Below are positions 1 through 8,914 of a DNA stretch of 64,000 nucleotides, piece by piece. Below the pieces are notes generated by a model. It did no database searches. It was given only the letters and a program-made list of their open reading frames with translations, and was not told the DNA's origin. Numbering within the stretch: the stretch's first letter is position 1; every line of letters begins with the position of its first letter. Location: the NCBI GenBank assembly GCA_964546015.1, contig CAZJHO010000006.1, forward strand, positions 118,796 to 182,795. The letters run 5' to 3'. The DNA comes from JAFGVL01 sp964546015. Lineage in GTDB: Bacteria; Bacteroidota; Bacteroidia; Bacteroidales; Paludibacteraceae. The translations under genes and the position numbers were made by a program.

Positions 1-2541
1 TATATCAGTATTGATGATTTCATCACGAATTTGTGAAAGGATTGGATCATCTAATTGGAAAAAGCTCATTTGATAACCTTCGTGTTTGGTGGCAATATCA
101 ATCATCGGTCTTGAAATATCGGATTGGCGGTTATCTGTTTCAAGTTGTTTTAGAATCTCATCGGCACGCTTAACGATGCTTTGAGGCATTCCTGCCATTT
201 TAGCCACATGAATACCAAAACTATGCTCGCTTCCACCTCGTACCAATTTACGCAAGAAAATCACTTTTTTATCAACCTCTTTTACCGAAACATTATAGTT
301 TTTTATCCGTTTAAACGATTTCTCCATTTCGTTTAGTTCATGATAATGCGTTGCAAAAAGGGTTTTAGCTTTAGCAGTCGGATGTTCGTGAATATATTCT
401 ACAATCGACCATGCTATGGAAATACCATCATAAGTGCTTGTACCACGGCCTAATTCGTCAAAAAGTATAAGGCTGCGGGCAGACATATTGTTCAGAATGC
501 TTGCGGCTTCATTCATTTCTACCATAAAAGTAGATTCGCCAACCGAAATATTGTCACTGGCTCCCACACGGGTAAAGATTTTATCCACCACACCGATAGT
601 AGCTGCTTCGGCAGGCACAAAACAACCAATCTGTGCCATCAATACGATCAACGCCGTTTGGCGTAGAAGAGCCGATTTACCTGCCATATTCGGACCTGTA
701 ATTATAATGATTTGTTGAGAATCGTTATCAAGGAAAACATCGTTGGCAATATAACTTTCGCCCATAGGGAGTTGTTTTTCGATGACCGGATGACGCCCGT
801 TTTTAATATCAATAGAAGTTTCTTCAGTTATATGCGGACAGATATATTTATTTTCGGCGGAAACTTTGGCAAATGAAAGCAGGCAATCCAATTGTGCAAT
901 CAGATTGCAATTCAGTTGTACAGCAGGGATATAATCCATCAATGCCATTACTAGATCGTTGAAAATAGAAGTTTCTAATGAAAGTATCTTTTCTTCTGCT
1001 CCAAGAATTTTTTCTTCATATTCTTTTAGTTCTTGTGTGATGTATCGTTCGGCACTTACAAGGGTTTGCTTGCGTATCCATGTTTCAGGTACTTTGTCTT
1101 TGTGCGTATTGCGTACCTCAATGTAATATCCGAATACATTGTTATAACTGATTTTCAGGCTTGGAATGCCGGTAGCTTCGATTTCGCGTTGCTGTATTTG
1201 CAATAAAAAATCTTTACCTGAAAAGGCTATCTTACGCAACTCGTCCAATTGTTCGTTTACGCCGTCACAAATAACTCCACCTTTGTTAATAAGGGTAGGA
1301 GGGTCATTATTAATTTCTCGTTCGATGCGTTGGCAAATGCTTAAGCAGGGATTGAGCTGTTCACTTATTTTCTGCAGAAATTCGTTATCTGTTTCCGAAG
1401 TGAAAGTTTTGATCGGTTGCAAAGCTTCCAACGATACACGAAGTTGAACTACTTCTCTAGGATTAATACGCCCTACGGCAACTTTGGATATAATCCGCTC
1501 TAAATCACCGATCAACGAAAGTTTTTCTTCCAAAAGAGATTTTAATTCCGGATTTTTGAAAAAATATTCGACTACGCTTAGTCGTTCATTTATCGGTTTG
1601 ATGTTTTTGAGGGGAAAAGCTAACCATCGTTTCAATAAGCGTGCGCCCATCGGACAAGTAGTTTTATCCAAAATGTCAATAAGCGTTTTAGCCCCTTCGT
1701 TTTGGCTGCTGTATAATTCAAGGTTTCTTACGGTAAATCGGTCAAGCCACACAAAGCGGTCTTCTTCAATGCGGGAAAGGGCTGTAATATGTCCGATTTG
1801 GCTATGGTGTGTATGGTCGAGGTAATATAAAATAGCGCCCGCAGCAATGATTCCATGATCCAGATTTTCTACTCCAAAACCTTTCAGATTCTTTGTCTCG
1901 AAATGTTTTAATAAACGATTCATTGCCGAATCAATTGTGAAAACCCAATCGTCTTGTTCGAAAGTGAGGTATTTGTTACCGAAAATTTCCTGAAACTGGT
2001 TTCGTTTAGTGCGTTCGTAAAGAATTTCTTTTGGGGCAAAATTGTTGATTAGCTTGTCAATATATTCGGCAGTACCTTGTGCAGTAAGAAATTCGCCGGT
2101 AGAAATGTCGAGAAATGAAATACCAATCATATTTTTGCCGAAATGAACTGCTGCCAGAAAGTTATTTTCTTTGTGATTCAGTACATTATCGTCAATAGAA
2201 ACGCCGGGTGTAACTAGTTCGGTAATACCTCGTTTTACGAGTTTTTTAGTCAGTTTGGGATCTTCGAGTTGGTCACAAATAGCCACCCGTAAACCTGCGC
2301 GTACTAATTTCGGTAAATAAGTGTCTAATGCATGATGCGGGAATCCTGCCAATTCGACATAAGAAGCTGAACCATTTGCCCTCCGAGTGAGCGTAATACC
2401 TAATACTTGCGAGGTACGAATGGCATCTTCGGAAAAAGTTTCGTAAAAATCGCCCACACGAAATAATAACACTGCATCTGGATGCAATTGTTTCATTTCT
2501 TTGTATTGCTTCATCAAAGGCGTTTCTACTATTTCTTTCAT
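1..2541 (-). CDS. mutS: DNA mismatch repair ATPase MutS (3' end beyond window)
   Basis: This protein recognises base mismatches and short loops and recruits MutL. The frame is open from the ATG at 2541 to the left edge, giving 847 residues. The family is usually about 870, so some 20-30 C-terminal residues are probably missing. The mismatch-wedging motif Phe-Tyr-Glu is at residues 32-34 (GDFYETF). The Walker A motif GPNMAGKS is near residue 616, almost the same position as in E. coli MutS, and is followed by the DELGRGTS Walker B/signature region. A TAnnTTTG promoter element lies 24 bp upstream. Because no stop codon is inside the window, this gene is easily missed by ORF calling. Identity is certain. 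Confidence 0.97.
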   Translation of the reverse strand, partial: MKEIVETPLMKQYKEMKQLHPDAVLLFRVGDFYETFSEDAIRTSQVLGITLTRRANGSASYVELAGFPHHALDTYLPKLVRAGLRVAICDQLEDPKLTKKLVKRGITELVTPGVSIDDNVLNHKENNFLAAVHFGKNMIGISFLDISTGEFLTAQGTAEYIDKLINNFAPKEILYERTKRNQFQEIFGNKYLTFEQDDWVFTIDSAMNRLLKHFETKNLKGFGVENLDHGIIAAGAILYYLDHTHHSQIGHITALSRIEEDRFVWLDRFTVRNLELYSSQNEGAKTLIDILDKTTCPMGARLLKRWLAFPLKNIKPINERLSVVEYFFKNPELKSLLEEKLSLIGDLERIISKVAVGRINPREVVQLRVSLEALQPIKTFTSETDNEFLQKISEQLNPCLSICQRIEREINNDPPTLINKGGVICDGVNEQLDELRKIAFSGKDFLLQIQQREIEATGIPSLKISYNNVFGYYIEVRNTHKDKVPETWIRKQTLVSAERYITQELKEYEEKILGAEEKILSLETSIFNDLVMALMDYIPAVQLNCNLIAQLDCLLSFAKVSAENKYICPHITEETSIDIKNGRHPVIEKQLPMGESYIANDVFLDNDSQQIIIITGPNMAGKSALLRQTALIVLMAQIGCFVPAEAATIGVVDKIFTRVGASDNISVGESTFMVEMNEAASILNNMSARSLILFDELGRGTSTYDGISIAWSIVEYIHEHPTAKAKTLFATHYHELNEMEKSFKRIKNYNVSVKEVDKKVIFLRKLVRGGSEHSFGIHVAKMAGMPQSIVKRADEILKQLETDNRQSDISRPMIDIATKHEGYQMSFFQLDDPILSQIRDEIINTDI

Positions 2542-2564
2542 TGTAGCTGTTTTTCGAACTTTCG

Positions 2565-2572
2565 CAAAGATA
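2565..2572 (-). promoter_or_regulatory. Bacteroidota -7 promoter element for mutS
   Basis: The minus strand reads TATCTTTG, matching TAnnTTTG, 24 bp before the mutS ATG. No clear TTTG -33 element is seen. Confidence 0.6.
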
Positions 2573-2621
2573 ATTAAAAAGCTTTTTTCTTTCTTTTTAA
2601 AAATGAAACTGTTGATAAAAA

Positions 2622-2662
2622 AGCTCTATTTAAAGAAAATGGGTTCTTATGAAAAAATAGAG
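2622..2662 (-). terminator. Probable terminator after menE
   Basis: On the minus strand CTCTATTT pairs with AAATAGAG across a loop of about 24 nt and is followed by CTTTTTT. It lies just beyond the menE stop and before the mutS promoter. The stem is short and the loop long, so confidence is moderate. Confidence 0.45.
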
Positions 2663-2669
2663 TTTATAC

Positions 2670-3734
2670 CTAAAAATTAAGGGATTTTAATAGAAGCTTT
2701 ACTTTTCTTCTGTCTATTTTGTGTGCTAAAGAGGTTTTAGGAATTTGTGAGAATGATGTGTAGAAGTATATTTGTTCGCTGGCAGAGAGTTTTTTATTTA
2801 TTTTAGATAAAATATTGTCCTCTAATTTTTCTTCGGTAACCAGAACTAAACTTTCTCCCCATTTTTCATTTTTAATAGAAGAAATCAAAAAAGGTTTTTT
2901 GAAGAATGGAGTAATTTTTCGTTCTATTTCTTCAGGTTGTATCTTTATCCCTCCACAATTGATAATATTGTCAAATCGTCCTGTAATGCGAAAATTTCCT
3001 GAAGAATAAATTTCTGCCAAGTCATTTGTAATTAATGGTTCGTTTAATAAATCAGTAGCAAAGATTACTAAGCAACCACGCTCGTCCGTTGATACAGATA
3101 TATTAGGCATTGGTATGAGTGCAGCTTGTTTCTCCTTTCCATTTAGCTGCCGTAGAGCAATATGCGAAACTGTTTCGGTCATTCCGTATGTTTCATAACA
3201 AATGCAGGAAAGTGATTTTAATTTGTTTTCTAGATGACCGGAGACAGCACCTCCTCCAATTAGTAATTTGTGTATTTTATTTAAAGAAAGATTTTCTTTT
3301 ATTTGTTCAAAAACCTGAGTCGGAACCATTGCCGAAAAATCAACAGTGTAGGAAAAATCAGTTAAAGGACAACTTGTCGGCTCTATGGCATAAAGGATTA
3401 GTTTTCCCACGATGGCACGGACAATCATCATTTTTCCTGCAATATAATTTGCTGATAAGCAAAGCAAAGCTGTATTTTTAGGCTCTAATTGAAGGAATTC
3501 TATCGTTTTTGATGCGGAGATTTGCATCATTTTTTTGCTTACTTGTAATGTTTTTGGTTCGCCGGTTGATCCGGAGGTGCGCACATTAATAAAATCTGTC
3601 GTAGAAAACCATTCTTGCAAAAAAAGGTAAATAGCTTTTTCCCAATCTGTAAGATTAGGCTTTTTTAATTGAGCGGAAATCTCCATCAACCATTCTTCAG
3701 AAGATTTATATTGCGAAAAGTCAAATAGAAGCAT
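2670..3734 (-). CDS. menE: o-Succinylbenzoate-CoA ligase (MenE-like, short form)
   Basis: This ANL-superfamily adenylate-forming enzyme is predicted to activate o-succinylbenzoate to its CoA thioester in menaquinone synthesis. The ATP-binding P-loop TSGSTGEPK is at residues 53-61, the YGMTET adenine-binding motif follows mid-protein, and the hinge region reads ITGRFDNIINCGG. At 354 aa it is far shorter than most acyl-CoA ligases (500-600 aa) because the N-terminal lobe is reduced, which is usual for Bacteroidota MenE. It stands alone, away from menD (10083-11759) and ubiE (60770-61513). Substrate is inferred from family resemblance and from the other men genes in the window. A different short acyl ligase is possible but less likely. 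Confidence 0.8.
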   Translation of the reverse strand: MLLFDFSQYKSSEEWLMEISAQLKKPNLTDWEKAIYLFLQEWFSTTDFINVRTSGSTGEPKTLQVSKKMMQISASKTIEFLQLEPKNTALLCLSANYIAGKMMIVRAIVGKLILYAIEPTSCPLTDFSYTVDFSAMVPTQVFEQIKENLSLNKIHKLLIGGGAVSGHLENKLKSLSCICYETYGMTETVSHIALRQLNGKEKQAALIPMPNISVSTDERGCLVIFATDLLNEPLITNDLAEIYSSGNFRITGRFDNIINCGGIKIQPEEIERKITPFFKKPFLISSIKNEKWGESLVLVTEEKLEDNILSKINKKLSASEQIYFYTSFSQIPKTSLAHKIDRRKVKLLLKSLNF

Positions 3735-3741
3735 ACAAAAA

Positions 3742-3749
3742 CAAAAGTA
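3742..3749 (-). promoter_or_regulatory. -7 promoter element for menE
   Basis: The minus strand reads TACTTTTG (TAnnTTTG) 8 bp before the menE ATG, so the predicted leader is only a few nucleotides long. Confidence 0.5.
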
Positions 3750-3777
3750 ATAAAATTATTTGTGCTGTTTTAAAGTG

Positions 3778-3810
3778 AAAAATAGCAAACGAAAACCGTT
3801 TGCTATTTTT
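3778..3810 (-). terminator. Terminator hairpin after the acyl-CoA ligase gene
   Basis: A 14-bp perfect stem (AAAAATAGCAAACG with CGTTTGCTATTTTT) closes a 5-nt loop. Beyond one mismatch the pairing continues outward to about 20 bp. It sits between the ligase stop at 3834 and the menE promoter, and separates the two genes. Confidence 0.8.
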
Positions 3811-3833
3811 TACTTTGAACAAAATAAAAAAAC

Positions 3834-5486
3834 TTAAACAACCTCAATCTCTTGTTGTTTACATAATTCGAGAGCAAGATCTTTTAGTTTGAACTTTTGT
3901 ATTTTCCCACTTCCTGTCATGGGGAATTGATTAACGAAAAATACATATTTAGGTATTTTGTGACGGGCAATCTTGCCTTTGCAAAAATCTTTTACATCTT
4001 CGGGTAATAAGTTGGTGTTTTCTTTTAAGATAACAAATGCGCCCACTTCTTCTCCGTATTTCTCAGATGGAACACCGGCTACCTGCACATCTTTTATTCC
4101 ATCCAATTGGTATAAAAATTCTTCTACTTCACGAGGGTAGATGTTCTCTCCTCCACGGATAATCATGTCTTTAATGCGTCCGGTAATACGGTAGTTCCCG
4201 TTTTCATCTTTCACTCCTAAGTCGCCCGAGTGAAGGAATCCGTCTTTGTCGATTACTTCGGCTGTAGCAGCAGGATTTTTATAATAACCTTGCATTACAT
4301 TGAACCCACGACAGCACATCTCGCCTTGTTCTCCAACAGCACATTCTTTGCCTGTTTCGGGATTGATAACTTTTACTTCAACATATGGATAATCGCGACC
4401 GACAGTATTGCAGCGCACCTCAAACGAATCTTCCAATAATGTATGGGTCATACCCGGCGATGTTTCTGTAAGACCATACACGCTGGTTATGTTTAGATAC
4501 ATTTTCTCGTTTACTTGTTTCATTAGCTCTATAGGGCAAAGTGATCCTGCCATAATTCCTGTGCGCAGTGAAGTCATATCGAACATATCGAACATAGGGT
4601 GATTCAATTCAGCAATGAACATAGTTGGCACACCATAAAGCGCAGTACAGCGTTCTTTATGAATAGAAGCCAATACAAGCAAAGGATCAAATTTTTCTAC
4701 CATTACTTGTGTGCTTCCATGTGTAAGACAGTTCATAGTTGCCAATACTACCCCAAAACAGTGGAATAATGGAACGCATATACAAAGTTTGTCATCTGGG
4801 GTAAAGTGCATGGCTTCTCCAGTAAATAATCCATTATTGACAATATTGTAATGTGAGAGCATTACACCTTTAGGGAAACCTGTTGTACCCGATGTATATT
4901 GCATATTTACCGTATCATAGCACGAAACGGTTTTTTTTATGTCGATTAGTTTTTGGTCCTCGATATTTTTACCCAACAATAACAATTCTTGGGTGTTGTA
5001 CATTCCACGATGTTTTTCTTGTCCGATATACACTACATTTTTCATATAAGGAAAACGCTTACTGTTTAAGTTGCCGCGTCGTGAGGTTTTCAGTTCGGGA
5101 AGCATTTCATAGGTCATTTGCACATAATCACAATCCCAAGTTCCGTCAATGATACAAATGGTGTGCATATCCGAGTTTTCGACCAAATATTCCAATTCAT
5201 GTTGTTTGTAGCTTGTGTTTACGGTGATAAGTACCGCACCAATTTTTGCCGAAGCATAAAGGAAAGTTAGCCAATCGGGTACATTGGTAGCCCAAATACC
5301 TACATGGGTTCCTTTGGTGACTCCAATAGCAAGAAGACCTTTAGCCATATCATCTACACGCTGGTTGAATTGTTGCCAGGTGAAACGCAAGTCACGGTCT
5401 GAGTAAACAATATATTCTTTATCCGGAGTTTTGGCAGCCCAATATTCGAGCCAATCGCCGATAGTTCTTTCTGTAAGTTGTAACAT
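3834..5486 (-). CDS. AMP-dependent acyl-CoA synthetase (medium/long-chain type)
   Basis: This 550-aa ANL enzyme is predicted to activate a fatty or other carboxylic acid to acyl-CoA through an acyl-AMP. The P-loop TSGTTGFPKG is at residues 198-207. VYGLTETSPG supplies the adenine-binding motif and the hinge reads ITGRIKDMIIRGGENI. The C-terminal catalytic lysine motif is TGSGKIQKFKL, near the end. Its length is full-size for the family. The next intact gene upstream is an XRE-cupin regulator (5964-6533), a natural candidate to control it, but an S23-like cassette now separates them. The sequence does not fix the substrate. Confidence 0.9.
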   Translation of the reverse strand: MLQLTERTIGDWLEYWAAKTPDKEYIVYSDRDLRFTWQQFNQRVDDMAKGLLAIGVTKGTHVGIWATNVPDWLTFLYASAKIGAVLITVNTSYKQHELEYLVENSDMHTICIIDGTWDCDYVQMTYEMLPELKTSRRGNLNSKRFPYMKNVVYIGQEKHRGMYNTQELLLLGKNIEDQKLIDIKKTVSCYDTVNMQYTSGTTGFPKGVMLSHYNIVNNGLFTGEAMHFTPDDKLCICVPLFHCFGVVLATMNCLTHGSTQVMVEKFDPLLVLASIHKERCTALYGVPTMFIAELNHPMFDMFDMTSLRTGIMAGSLCPIELMKQVNEKMYLNITSVYGLTETSPGMTHTLLEDSFEVRCNTVGRDYPYVEVKVINPETGKECAVGEQGEMCCRGFNVMQGYYKNPAATAEVIDKDGFLHSGDLGVKDENGNYRITGRIKDMIIRGGENIYPREVEEFLYQLDGIKDVQVAGVPSEKYGEEVGAFVILKENTNLLPEDVKDFCKGKIARHKIPKYVFFVNQFPMTGSGKIQKFKLKDLALELCKQQEIEVV

Positions 5487-5504
5487 GGTATCTGTTGAAG
5501 TGTG

Positions 5505-5966
5505 TAATTGTTGAATTGATATTTTATAATTTTTACTTCTAACAATTATTCATTTTTTTGTTTTATCCTTTTGCTTAAAGCGTTTAGTTTGTTTGATATT
5601 TTGTTGACAGATAATTTTTTTTCTTCGAGTTGCATTTTGTCGATATATTTTATTAAATCGCGAGCGATATGTAGTTGGCAATAGGTTTCCATCAAAGAGC
5701 CATAGGCAATTTCCAGAAATCACACTTGTTCTTTGTCTGAAGTTCTTGCAACGCCTTCGGCAATATTTGAAACAATAGAAACGGCTGCTCGTTGCATTTG
5801 AGAAGATAAACCAAATTTTTCTTCAGAAGGAAATAATTTGGTTATCTCATATTCAACAACAAACAACCGTGCTTCCTGCCAAACTTCCAATCGTTCAAAA
5901 GCGTATTGATACATATGTTAATACTGAATGTATTTTCGATTCAACAGTTAAACGACTCAACAATTA
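5505..5966. repeat. Inverted-repeat-bounded cassette around the dead four-helix-bundle gene
   Basis: TAATTGTTGA at 5505-5514 is matched by its exact reverse complement TCAACAATTA at 5957-5966, and similarity extends inward to about 13 of 16 positions. The right arm overlaps the stop codon of the XRE-cupin gene (5964-5966). The left arm lies 19 bp upstream of the ligase ATG. The roughly 460 bp between them hold only the S23-like pseudogene. The arrangement looks like a small inserted cassette. No target duplication is obvious. Confidence 0.5.
5546..5914 (-). pseudogene. Four-helix-bundle (S23/intervening-sequence) protein gene with in-frame TGA
   Basis: The frame starts at ATG 5914 and carries the family signatures FERLEVWQEA, the FGLSSQMQRAAVSI core and SNIAEG. 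It stops at a TGA (5720-5722) after 64 residues. Reading through the TGA, the same frame continues as FLEIAYGSLMETYCQL and ends at TAA 5546-5548, giving about 122 residues, the usual family length. Homologues normally have Arg at the stopped position, so a single CGA to TGA change explains the break. No other damage is visible, so the lesion is recent, a sequencing error, or read through. The biochemical role of free-standing S23-like proteins is not established. Confidence 0.8.
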
Positions 5967-6533
5967 TACCGGAGAATAAACAATAGCCAATATCTTGGCG
6001 TTTGAATTACAATTCGCATGTACATGATGTTCTACAATTGAATCGTAATAGATGCTGTCACCTTCGTTAAGCTGGTAAATTTCTTTTCCGTAGTTTATTT
6101 CGATAGAACCTTCAAGCACATAGATAAATTCTTCGCCTTCGTGTGACGACATGATAAAATCTTTTTCAGTGCATTCTTTTACCGAAATAACAAATGGTTC
6201 CATATGGCGACCGGCTTTCGATTTAGCAAGAGAACTGTAAATCATACTGGTATTTTTTCCTCCATTAGAAAAGCTGATGCTTTCGTTGGTTTCATCTTTT
6301 CGACTAACAACAGGACCCAGTTGATCGTTATCGTCCATAAAGGTACCGAGGCGAACCCCTAAGGCACGGGCTACTTTGATAAGAGGAGAAAGAGATGGAA
6401 GTACTTCACTGTTTTCGAGCGTAGTTATTTGTTCTATTGTTAAATCGGACAATTGAGCTAATTGTTCAATTGTCATGTTTTTTGACTCGCGAATAGTTTT
6501 AATTTTATTACCGATTACTATTCTTTTTTTCAT
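5964..6533 (-). CDS. XRE-family regulator with C-terminal cupin sensor domain
   Basis: A 189-residue two-domain transcription factor. Residues 8-65 form an XRE helix-turn-helix (IKTIRESKNMTIEQLAQLSD, then LENSEVLPSLSPLIKVARALGV). Residues 115-185 form a cupin barrel with the metal-site-like motif HEGEEFIYVLEGSIEI and a second His motif, VEHHVHAN. The ATG at 6533 (MKKRIVIG) is chosen over a TTG-initiated extension because a -7 element lies at 6566-6573. Regulators of this architecture commonly control neighbouring metabolic genes. The acyl-CoA ligase downstream is the likely target, which is an inference. Its ligand is unknown. Confidence 0.88.
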   Translation of the reverse strand: MKKRIVIGNKIKTIRESKNMTIEQLAQLSDLTIEQITTLENSEVLPSLSPLIKVARALGVRLGTFMDDNDQLGPVVSRKDETNESISFSNGGKNTSMIYSSLAKSKAGRHMEPFVISVKECTEKDFIMSSHEGEEFIYVLEGSIEINYGKEIYQLNEGDSIYYDSIVEHHVHANCNSNAKILAIVYSPV

Positions 6534-6565
6534 AGTTATAAGTTTCAATTTTTAAAGATTCGAAG

Positions 6566-6573
6566 CAAAAATA
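6566..6573 (-). promoter_or_regulatory. -7 promoter element for the XRE-cupin gene
   Basis: The minus strand reads TATTTTTG (TAnnTTTG), 32 bp before the chosen ATG. The adjacent spacer (6583-6621) repeats the word TTGAAAG three times. Confidence 0.5.
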
Positions 6574-6630
6574 TGTAAAATAGTTGAAAGGCAAAAATTG
6601 AAAGTTAAAGATTGAAAGTAAATGGGTTAT

Positions 6631-7269
6631 TTACTTCGGGAGTGTTGCATAATACTTGCACCATGGTGTAAGCCCGCATTTTTCACAATGAGGTTTTCGA
6701 GCTGTACAAACATAGCGTCCGTGCAGTAAAATCCAGTGATGTGCTTTTCCTAAAAGATGTTCCGGAATATTTTTTACCAGTTCTTTTTCTGTAGCAAGCG
6801 GGGTAGTGGTTTTTGTTAATCCAAGGCGGTTGGATACGCGGAATACATGCGTGTCAACCGGCATAGCATTTTGGTTGAATGCAACAGAAACTATTACATT
6901 AGCGGTTTTTCGTCCGACACCCGGAAGTGTTTGCAGTTCTTCGATTGATTGAGGAACTTTTCCTGCAAAATTTTTTACAATCATTTTGGCTGTGTCCACC
7001 AAATGTTTGGCTTTGCTGTTCGGGTATGATACACTTTTGATATATTGAAAGACCTCATCGGATGTGCTTTCTGCCAACGATTCAACGGTCGGAAAAGCCT
7101 TGAAAAGGGCAGGAGTTACCATATTTACGCGTTTGTCGGTACACTGTGCCGAAAGCATCACCGCTAATAATAATTGATAGACATCTGAAAAATGAAGTTC
7201 TGTTGTAGCAACAGGCATATTTTCTTCAAACCATTTAATAATGGCACTGTAGCGTTGTTTCTGAGTCAT
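6631..7269 (-). CDS. nth: Endonuclease III, DNA glycosylase/AP lyase
   Basis: This enzyme removes oxidised pyrimidines and cleaves at the resulting abasic sites during base excision repair. The helix-hairpin-helix LPGVGRKTANVIV carries the catalytic lysine. The catalytic aspartate lies in MPVDTHVFRVSNRLGL. The C-terminal 4Fe-4S cluster is present as Cys-x6-Cys-x2-Cys-x5-Cys (CTARKPHCEKCGLTPWC). From the ATG at 7269 the protein is 212 aa, the normal length. An upstream TTG at 7278 lies nearer the predicted promoter and is less likely to be the start. It has its own TAnnTTTG element at 7287-7294. Confidence 0.96.
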   Translation of the reverse strand: MTQKQRYSAIIKWFEENMPVATTELHFSDVYQLLLAVMLSAQCTDKRVNMVTPALFKAFPTVESLAESTSDEVFQYIKSVSYPNSKAKHLVDTAKMIVKNFAGKVPQSIEELQTLPGVGRKTANVIVSVAFNQNAMPVDTHVFRVSNRLGLTKTTTPLATEKELVKNIPEHLLGKAHHWILLHGRYVCTARKPHCEKCGLTPWCKYYATLPK

Positions 7270-7286
7270 ATTTTGCAAAATAAATG

Positions 7287-7294
7287 CAAAAGTA
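7287..7294 (-). promoter_or_regulatory. -7 promoter element for nth
   Basis: The minus strand reads TACTTTTG (TAnnTTTG), 18 bp before the nth ATG. Confidence 0.5.
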
Positions 7295-7314
7295 AATATA
7301 AATAAATAAAAAAC

Positions 7315-8553
7315 TTAAAGTGGTTTTGCCCATTTTTTGATTCTTTCCATGGCTTCGAGTGTTTGTTCGTATTTGCTGAATCCGGCAAAGCGAAAATAAC
7401 CTTCTCCACAGGAACCGAACCCGATACCCGGAGTTCCTATAATATGAACTTGATGGAGGAGTTGTTCAAAAAATTGCCAAGAAGGAATATTATTTGGTAT
7501 TTTTATCCAAAGGTAAGGAGAGTTAATCCCGCCAAATACTTTGAATCCTAACTTTAGCAGTTCTTCGCGAATAACGGAAACATTGCGTAGGTAATAATCG
7601 ATCAATGCTTTTGTTTGTTTGCGTCCTTTATTCGTGTAAGTGGCTTCTGCACCTCGCTGTACAATGTATGCTACTCCGTTGAAACAAGTCGATTGGCGTC
7701 GTCGCCAAAGTTTGTTAAGCATCATTTTAGAACCATCTTCGGTAAAAGCAATAAGTTCGTTAGGAACGATTGTGTAAGCGCATCGTAAGCCTGTAAATCC
7801 TGCAGATTTAGAATAACTACGGATTTCGATTGCTACTTTTTTTGCCCCTTTTATTTCATAAATGCTGTGTGGAATATCTTTTTCTGTGATAAATGCTTCG
7901 TATGCGCCATCATAAATAATAATAGCATTATTTTCCAGTGCATAATCAATCCATTTTTTCAGTTCGGTTTTGTTTAATGCGGTTCCGGTTGGATTGTTCG
8001 GATAGCAAAGGTAAATAACATCGGCTTTTTCTGTCGGTATTTCGGGAATGAAATTATTTTCTTCGGAACAATTGATATATACAATGTTTTTCCATTGGTG
8101 TCCTCCGTCTATTTTTCCTGCCCGCCCGCTCATAATTGCCGTATTTTCGTACACAGGATATACTGGTTCGGTAATGGCAATGATATTGTCTTTACCCAGA
8201 ATATGACCGATGTTGGCAATGTCTGATTTTGCTCCATCGCTAACAAAAACTTCATCCGGCTGCAGAGATATTCCTCTTGAGGCATAATCGTACTTAATTA
8301 TTTTTTCAATTAAAAATTGATAACCTTGTACCGGACCATATCCATGAAAACCTTCTTCGGTAGTCATTTCTTTAATTGCTTTTTGCATAGCTTTTGCAAC
8401 TTCTTCGGGAAGGGGGAGTGTGACATCTCCTATACCTAAGCTGATAATATTGGCTTTTGGGTGAGTTAATTTAAAAACATTGACTTTTTTTTCTATTTCT
8501 GAAAAAAAATACTCTTCAGGTAGTTTTAAATAATTTTCGTTTAATAATGCCAT
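7315..8553 (-). CDS. dapL: LL-diaminopimelate aminotransferase
   Basis: This PLP enzyme makes LL-diaminopimelate from tetrahydrodipicolinate and glutamate in one step, bypassing the succinylase route to lysine and peptidoglycan. It is a class I/II aminotransferase of 412 aa. The PLP-binding lysine is Lys249 in SYSKSAGFTGLR. YPNNPTGT (184-191) and YDGAYEAF (214-221) are the expected cofactor and substrate loops. SLGIGDVTLPLP near residue 38 is typical of DapL. dapF, often a neighbour in Bacteroidota, is not in the window. Transcription probably starts from the -7 element at 8571-8578. Confidence 0.94.
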   Translation of the reverse strand: MALLNENYLKLPEEYFFSEIEKKVNVFKLTHPKANIISLGIGDVTLPLPEEVAKAMQKAIKEMTTEEGFHGYGPVQGYQFLIEKIIKYDYASRGISLQPDEVFVSDGAKSDIANIGHILGKDNIIAITEPVYPVYENTAIMSGRAGKIDGGHQWKNIVYINCSEENNFIPEIPTEKADVIYLCYPNNPTGTALNKTELKKWIDYALENNAIIIYDGAYEAFITEKDIPHSIYEIKGAKKVAIEIRSYSKSAGFTGLRCAYTIVPNELIAFTEDGSKMMLNKLWRRRQSTCFNGVAYIVQRGAEATYTNKGRKQTKALIDYYLRNVSVIREELLKLGFKVFGGINSPYLWIKIPNNIPSWQFFEQLLHQVHIIGTPGIGFGSCGEGYFRFAGFSKYEQTLEAMERIKKWAKPL

Positions 8554-8570
8554 AGTGAAATATTTTGATA

Positions 8571-8578
8571 CAAATATA
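8571..8578 (-). promoter_or_regulatory. -7 promoter element for dapL
   Basis: The minus strand reads TATATTTG (TAnnTTTG), 18 bp before the dapL ATG. Confidence 0.5.
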
Positions 8579-8836
8579 CTAATTTTATATTTTTTATTGT
8601 TGTGTTGTTGTGTTATTTTCTTTCTTTTTGTTCTATAATTTACTGTTTTTATTTCAAAATGATTTTTTGTTGAAGATTTATGTGGTATTTATACTTAAAA
8701 TAGGATTTATTTTAAAAATTAGAATTAGACACATATGATTCAATAAAAACTGTTTTTTTATAATTATAGTTATTTTATGTTATTTTTCATAAAAAAGAAA
8801 ATTTATAAGGATTTTCAGAAAAAAAGAAAATAAACA
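8579..8836. other. AT-rich intergenic region between divergent dapL and serC
   Basis: Dap L and serC starts are 361 bp apart. Apart from their promoter elements I see only very AT-rich DNA with T- and A-tracts and a TTGTTGTGTTGTTGTGTT run at about 8597-8615. No coding, tRNA or riboswitch-like structure was recognised. Confidence 0.5.
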
Positions 8837-8867
8837 ATTGAGATAATTAAACAAAATATTACCTTTG
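8837..8867 (+). promoter_or_regulatory. serC promoter
   Basis: ATTG at 8837-8840, a 19-bp spacer, and TACCTTTG at 8860-8867 match the Bacteroidota TTTG / N19 / TAnnTTTG promoter. The serC ATG follows 48 bp downstream. Confidence 0.7.
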
Positions 8868-8914
8868 CGCCATCTTTTTTTAGAAAATTATTTTTCAAAT
8901 TTTATTTTAACCAT

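Noticed and set aside
434..1825. Three plus-strand frames (94, 93 and 113 codons) near the left edge
   Set aside because: They are antisense to mutS, whose frame is continuous and fully conserved across the whole interval.
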